From Bacillota bacterium (lineage in GTDB: Bacteria; Bacillota; UBA4882; UBA8346): a stretch of 64,000 nucleotides of DNA. This document shows, piece after piece, positions 63,809-64,000 of this stretch (positions are counted from its first letter, which is position 1; each line of letters opens with the position of its first letter). The translations under genes were made by a program, and so were the position numbers. The notes beneath the pieces are model-generated. The model saw only the letters and a program-made list of their open reading frames with translations. It was not told the DNA's origin and searched no databases. Location of the stretch: positions 12,107 through 76,106 of the forward strand of contig JAEYRN010000051.1 in NCBI GenBank assembly GCA_023435565.1. Reading direction: 5' to 3'.

Positions 63809-64000
63809 TATTTTTCAGGAAATAGGTATATTTGTGGAACGAGTAAAAATATTGGCAAATAGATTATTTTAACTAGGGGTTCCTGAATAAATCTTGTTTT
63901 TCAATTAAAGTGCAACTTCAAATTCAAAAACGGTAGATTTTCGAAACCCGAACAGCACCTTGAAAAATTGCGATAAAAGAACCCGGAGTTTACGCTCCAA

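Overview
The window reads as a chromosomal segment of a low-to-medium GC Bacillota (Firmicutes)-like bacterium that appears to have an outer membrane. Strong Shine-Dalgarno sites (GGAGG-type), GTG and TTG starts, intrinsic terminators and gene families common in Clostridia-like genomes point to Bacillota. Two small signal-peptide proteins ending in phenylalanine after beta-strand-like repeats, a LolA-like carrier and a LolCDE-like ABC transporter point to a diderm cell. I cannot name the species; this placement is an inference.

Left region (1-13.4 kb). A defence-type operon runs leftward: a TrlF-like PHP/AAA ATPase, an AlbA_2/HATPase protein and the start of a Wadjet JetA gene cut by the window edge. 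Next come a KTSC-like small gene broken by one TGA, the sbcDC nuclease pair and two membrane-anchored unknowns. A 1.5 kb gene-poor stretch (10.95-12.5 kb) holds REP-like hairpins, a large fold-back structure and about 24 degenerate 21-bp tandem repeats. It ends at an MntA/HepT toxin-antitoxin pair.

Middle region (13.4-36.9 kb). Mixed housekeeping and accessory genes: a short-chain dehydrogenase divergent from an AraC regulator, a membrane protein with an L7/L12-like tail, a TPM protein, a DUF1349 protein, a secreted GH5 glycosidase, a PfkB kinase, an IS110 element with a candidate bridge RNA beside a decapitated DEAD-box helicase, YajQ, an epimerase-like SDR, trpB, an isomerase-acyl-CoA synthetase fusion, a sodium:solute symporter, a MATE exporter, citrate synthase and an outer-membrane barrel candidate.

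Right region (37.3-63.8 kb). About 26 kb of 27 genes, all leftward, with many 1-25 bp overlaps, ending at a strong terminator (37266-37297). The content matches aryl-polyene/flexirubin-type type II polyketide clusters: a PaaK-like ligase, an aromatic amino acid ammonia lyase, a two-domain dehydratase (ApeP-like plus ApeI-like), a 4HBT thioesterase, four complete ketosynthases plus two cysteine-less ketosynthase-like partners, two acyl carrier proteins, a FabG reductase, a phytoene-desaturase-like FAD enzyme, an LpxL-like and a PlsC-like acyltransferase, a GT2 glycosyltransferase, a methyltransferase, a membrane polysaccharide deacetylase, a LolA-like protein and a LolCDE-like ABC exporter. Two radical SAM enzymes with B12-binding-type N-termini are unusual additions. 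My reading is that an aromatic starter (cinnamate or coumarate type) is extended to a polyene, loaded on a lipid and shipped to the outer membrane. This is the most interesting system in the window.
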